From positions 1 to 33,869 of the forward strand of contig NCGD01000028.1 in the NCBI GenBank assembly GCA_002281535.1: a stretch of 33,869 nt of DNA, written 5' to 3'. The notes beneath the pieces are model-generated. The model worked only from the letters and a program-made list of their open reading frames with translations. It did no database searches and had not been told where the DNA came from. Of the stretch, positions 32,814-33,869 are shown piece by piece. Numbering within the stretch: the first letter of the stretch is position 1; each line of letters opens with the position of its first letter. The stretch comes from Sphingomonas sp. 28-63-12 (GTDB taxonomy: Bacteria; Pseudomonadota; Alphaproteobacteria; Sphingomonadales; Sphingomonadaceae). The position numbers were made by a program, and so were the translations under genes.

Positions 32814-33869
32814 GCGCTCCTGCTTTCGGTGATCGCGAGCGCGAGGCGCTCGGCGGTGACTTTCGCCTCGCCCGCGCGGCGCGCGCCACGCTCGGCGGCA
32901 TCGCGGATGCGCTTGGCGGCAGAAATGCGGACCAGCACCGGCTCGCGCTCGACAACCGCGTCCAGCTCCACTTTGGCCTCGTCTTCCCACATCAGCTCGC
33001 GTTCCATTCGCGCCGGTGTCGCCTCGACCTGATCGAGTTGGGCGGCGAGTGGGATGATGTTGAACAGCGCATCGAACAGCGCGTTGCACACTTCCTGGAT
33101 GAGGTAGGTTGCGCCCGAATAGCCCATATAGGGCGTGCCGGTATGGCGGCGGATCGCGGCGCCGGGGAAGGACACAGGCACATAAATGCTGCGCGCGCCC
33201 GTCTCGGCGAGATACATGCGCTCGTTGTAGCTGCCGAACATGATCAGCGGCGGGTTGGTGCGGATCGATTCCAGCACCGCAGCATTGTCGGGCTTCACCC
33301 CCGCCGTCCGCCGGAACGAGAAGTTGCAGGGCAACCCCATGTCGTTTTCGAGGAAATTGCGGATGCCGCGTTCATAGGTTTCGGTCGCCACGACGGCAAA
33401 ACTCGCGGTTGCGAAGAAATCCTGCGTTACCGAACGCCACAGATCCCAGAGCGGCTTGATCGTGGTGTGCTTTTCTTGGCTGATGAACGGCTCGGGATCG
33501 AGCCCGGTCAGCTCGCCGAGCTTGCGCAGGAACAAGGTCGTGCTTTCCAGCCCGATCGGCGCCTGTAGGTAGGGCCGCTCCAATGCCTCGCACAGCCCGC
33601 GTCCGAACTCGCGATACATGCACACATTCACATGCGCGTTGGCGAGTTTCTTGACGTCGGCGAGATGGCTGCCGAGCGGGAACACCATGTTGATCTGCGC
33701 GCCGATGCCCTCGACCAGCCGCCGGATCTCGGCCAGGTCGCTCGGCATGTTGAAGGTGCCGTACATCGGGCCGATGATGTTGACGCGCGGCTTTTCGCCC
33801 TCGCGCAATTCCTTCAGGCTCGGCACTTTCTTGGGGCCGAACTGCGTCCACAGCCAGGTCAGCGCGCGG
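32810..33869 (-). CDS. bchZ: Chlorophyllide reductase subunit Z (5' part beyond window)
   Basis: The C-terminal ~352 residues of about 490 are present; the frame runs off the right edge. BchZ pairs with BchY as the nitrogenase-like catalytic unit that, with BchX, reduces ring B of chlorophyllide. Typical segments are [63 protein letters not shown], and the C-terminal basic helix [19 protein letters not shown]. It runs directly into the micro-ORF and pufB, so bch(C)XYZ and puf are probably one superoperon. Confidence 0.95.
   Translation of the reverse strand, partial: RALTWLWTQFGPKKVPSLKELREGEKPRVNIIGPMYGTFNMPSDLAEIRRLVEGIGAQINMVFPLGSHLADVKKLANAHVNVCMYREFGRGLCEALERPYLQAPIGLESTTLFLRKLGELTGLDPEPFISQEKHTTIKPLWDLWRSVTQDFFATASFAVVATETYERGIRNFLENDMGLPCNFSFRRTAGVKPDNAAVLESIRTNPPLIMFGSYNERMYLAETGARSIYVPVSFPGAAIRRHTGTPYMGYSGATYLIQEVCNALFDALFNIIPLAAQLDQVEATPARMERELMWEDEAKVELDAVVEREPVLVRISAAKRIRDAAERGARRAGEAKVTAERLALAITESRSA

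Overview
The window is the core of an alphaproteobacterial photosynthesis gene cluster (PGC), most likely from an aerobic anoxygenic phototroph of the Sphingomonadales. The evidence is high GC, a type-2 reaction centre (pufLM, puhA), a complete pufBALMC run, the oxygen-dependent ring cyclase acsF with no bchE in view, the ppsR/ppaA regulator pair, and an rpsI product with a long Ala/Pro-rich N-terminal extension. No pucBA (LH2) genes are seen. The genus assignment is inference.

Layout. 1-3.2 kb is flanking chromosome: the 3' part of rplM, then rpsI and its terminator, a small HExxH protein, and a coupled lipid kinase/metallophosphoesterase pair. 3.2-4.0 kb holds a lipoprotein c-type cytochrome whose upstream region carries a perfect TGT-N12-ACA (PpsR/CrtJ-type) site. 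4.0-8.2 kb (minus) is bchG-bch2-bchP-tspO plus a small membrane ORF. 8.3-10.6 kb (minus) is ppaA-ppsR, the B12-binding antirepressor and the PAS/HTH repressor. 10.8-26.4 kb (plus) is one long tightly packed superoperon: bchF-bchN-bchB-bchH-bchL-bchM-lhaA-puhA-puhB-puhC-(probable bciE)-acsF-puhE-hemA, ended by a strong bidirectional terminator. 26.5-29.0 kb (minus) holds two genes with no obvious photosynthetic role, a small membrane protein and a secreted S9 peptidase. 29.1-33.87 kb (minus) is bchZ (partial), a 47-codon micro-ORF, then pufB-pufA-pufL-pufM-pufC and a terminator.

How the parts work together. HemA makes 5-aminolevulinate. BchH, BchM and AcsF act on Mg-porphyrins, and BchNBL and BchZ (with BchXY outside the window) reduce the macrocycle. 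BchF hydrates the vinyl group, and BchG and BchP attach and reduce the geranylgeranyl tail. LhaA, Bch2 and PuhB/C/E are assembly factors for LH1-RC. PufC and perhaps the lipoprotein cytochrome re-reduce the special pair. PpsR/PpaA and TspO are the regulatory layer.

The least ordinary signals are these: (i) a micro-ORF coupled by ATGA overlaps to both bchZ and pufB, in the place pufQ occupies elsewhere; (ii) a palindromic genomic repeat translated in frame inside the bchM N-terminus; (iii) a common promoter architecture, TTGACA-N17-TAGCTT, in front of bchG and twice in front of ppaA, intertwined with PpsR-like half-sites; and (iv) the perfect PpsR-type site before the lipoprotein cytochrome.
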